NCBI GenBank assembly: GCA_002414905.1
Contig: DIAY01000034.1
Span: 1 to 30,089, forward strand
Direction: 5' to 3'
Length of the DNA stretch: 30,089 bases
Origin: Holophagales bacterium UBA5066
GTDB taxonomy: Bacteria > Acidobacteriota > Thermoanaerobaculia > UBA5066
The notes under the pieces were generated by a model that was not told the DNA's origin, ran no database searches, and saw only the letters and a list, made by a program, of their open reading frames with translations. Position 1 is the stretch's first letter; the number at the start of each line of letters is the position of its first letter. Of this stretch, positions 29,661 through 30,089 are shown piece after piece. The translations under genes were made by a program, and so were the position numbers.

Positions 29661-30089
29661 TCAGCCGAACGGAGGCCCGAACGCCGTTCCCAGGACGGCG
29701 TGGGCGATCGTCGTCTCGGCCTCCGGCTTGATGCCCAGCTCCGCGGCGAGCTCCGCGCCGACGTCCGAGCCCTGGTCCAGGAGATCGAGGTCGACGGACG
29801 TCTCAAGCTGGTGCTCCGCCGGAGCCCCGGGGAGGTTCAGGCCGCAGGGCGGGTGGAACACCGCGCCGTCTTTTGACCAGGCGAAACCGTAAGTGCGGCA
29901 GGTGATCGGCCGCTCTTCGTAGATGCGGCATTGGCCCGAGGGGAGCGCCAACAGCGGGCAGGCACTATCCGCCACGAGGGCGAAGTACGCATCATCCGCC
30001 GCTTCGCTGCGATCCGGGTCGAGGAGCCCCTCTCGGGCGTCGCCAGGAAAAGAAGCAGCCGACCCTTCGACGATCCGTCGCGCGCGCCG
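29661..30089 (-). CDS. YkgJ-type cysteine cluster protein (N-terminus beyond the right edge)
   Basis: C-terminal ~142 residues of a larger protein; the reading frame is open to the window edge with no stop. The segment ACPLLALPSGQCRIYEERPITCRTYGF fits the family pattern CPxL..GxCxIYxxRPxxCRxY of YkgJ/Fe-S or zinc-chelating cysteine-cluster proteins. The first CxxCCG part would lie upstream, outside the window. Function is unknown; metal binding is the family expectation. Its stop abuts the bactofilin stop, together forming TGATCA, with no spacer. Confidence 0.8.
   Translation of the reverse strand, partial: RRARRIVEGSAASFPGDAREGLLDPDRSEAADDAYFALVADSACPLLALPSGQCRIYEERPITCRTYGFAWSKDGAVFHPPCGLNLPGAPAEHQLETSVDLDLLDQGSDVGAELAAELGIKPEAETTIAHAVLGTAFGPPFG

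Noticed and set aside
1..30089. Search for CRISPR arrays, tRNA or rRNA genes, insertion sequences and prophage.
   Set aside because: No regularly spaced repeats, no tRNA-like cloverleaf or rRNA signature, and no transposase or phage proteins were seen on either strand.

Overview
The window is a GC-rich (by eye close to 70 %) bacterial chromosome segment centred on the replication origin. Gene content fits a deep-branching Gram-negative lineage, with Acidobacteriota the best guess. The reasons are a DUF507 protein, a peptidase/beta-propeller/outer-membrane-barrel fusion, a bactofilin beside parAB, class II cyclic-nucleotide phosphodiesterase, and very frequent GTG starts. The taxon is an inference from family content; no rRNA gene is present.

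The core is the ancestral oriC cluster, read outward from about 20,930-21,140. On the + strand: rpmH-rnpA-yidD-yidC-mnmE-mnmG-rsmG-parA-parB-bactofilin. On the - strand: dnaA-dnaN-recF-gyrB-gyrA. The dnaA/dnaN spacer (19,386-19,608) carries what looks like the unwinding element: DnaA-trio triplets, a GC-rich spacer and weak DnaA boxes. A near-perfect parS lies across the rsmG stop and the parA start. The + strand genes from mnmE onward are joined by 4-nt ATGA/GTGA overlaps, so ribosome assembly, tRNA modification, membrane insertion, chromosome segregation and a cytoskeletal scaffold form one translationally coupled block.

Beyond gyrA on the - strand come a transaldolase-family protein lacking the Schiff-base lysine, a DUF507 protein, and a vitamin B6 block: a MocR/PdxR-type regulator, pdxS and pdxT. 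This is followed by a two-domain protein with a degenerate arylamine N-acetyltransferase-like half. A PdxR-type operator with three CCAACC boxes precedes the regulator gene.

The left part holds the start of topA and dprA (-). Divergent from them is a three-gene envelope operon: a TPR lipoprotein, a secreted CsgG/LpoB-like protein, and a 957-residue metallopeptidase/PD40 propeller/Omp85-like barrel. A class II cyclic-nucleotide phosphodiesterase follows. Its upstream region has a CRP-type palindrome centred exactly at -41.5 from a predicted leaderless start. A YkgJ-type cysteine-cluster protein runs off the right edge.

The least explained signals are a 40-nt repeat anchored on the stop codons of gyrB and the transaldolase-like gene, the envelope operon, the CRP-like/leaderless phosphodiesterase promoter, and the pseudo-transaldolase. 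No stretch above 300 bases lacks a gene. I saw no tRNA, rRNA, CRISPR array, insertion sequence or prophage.
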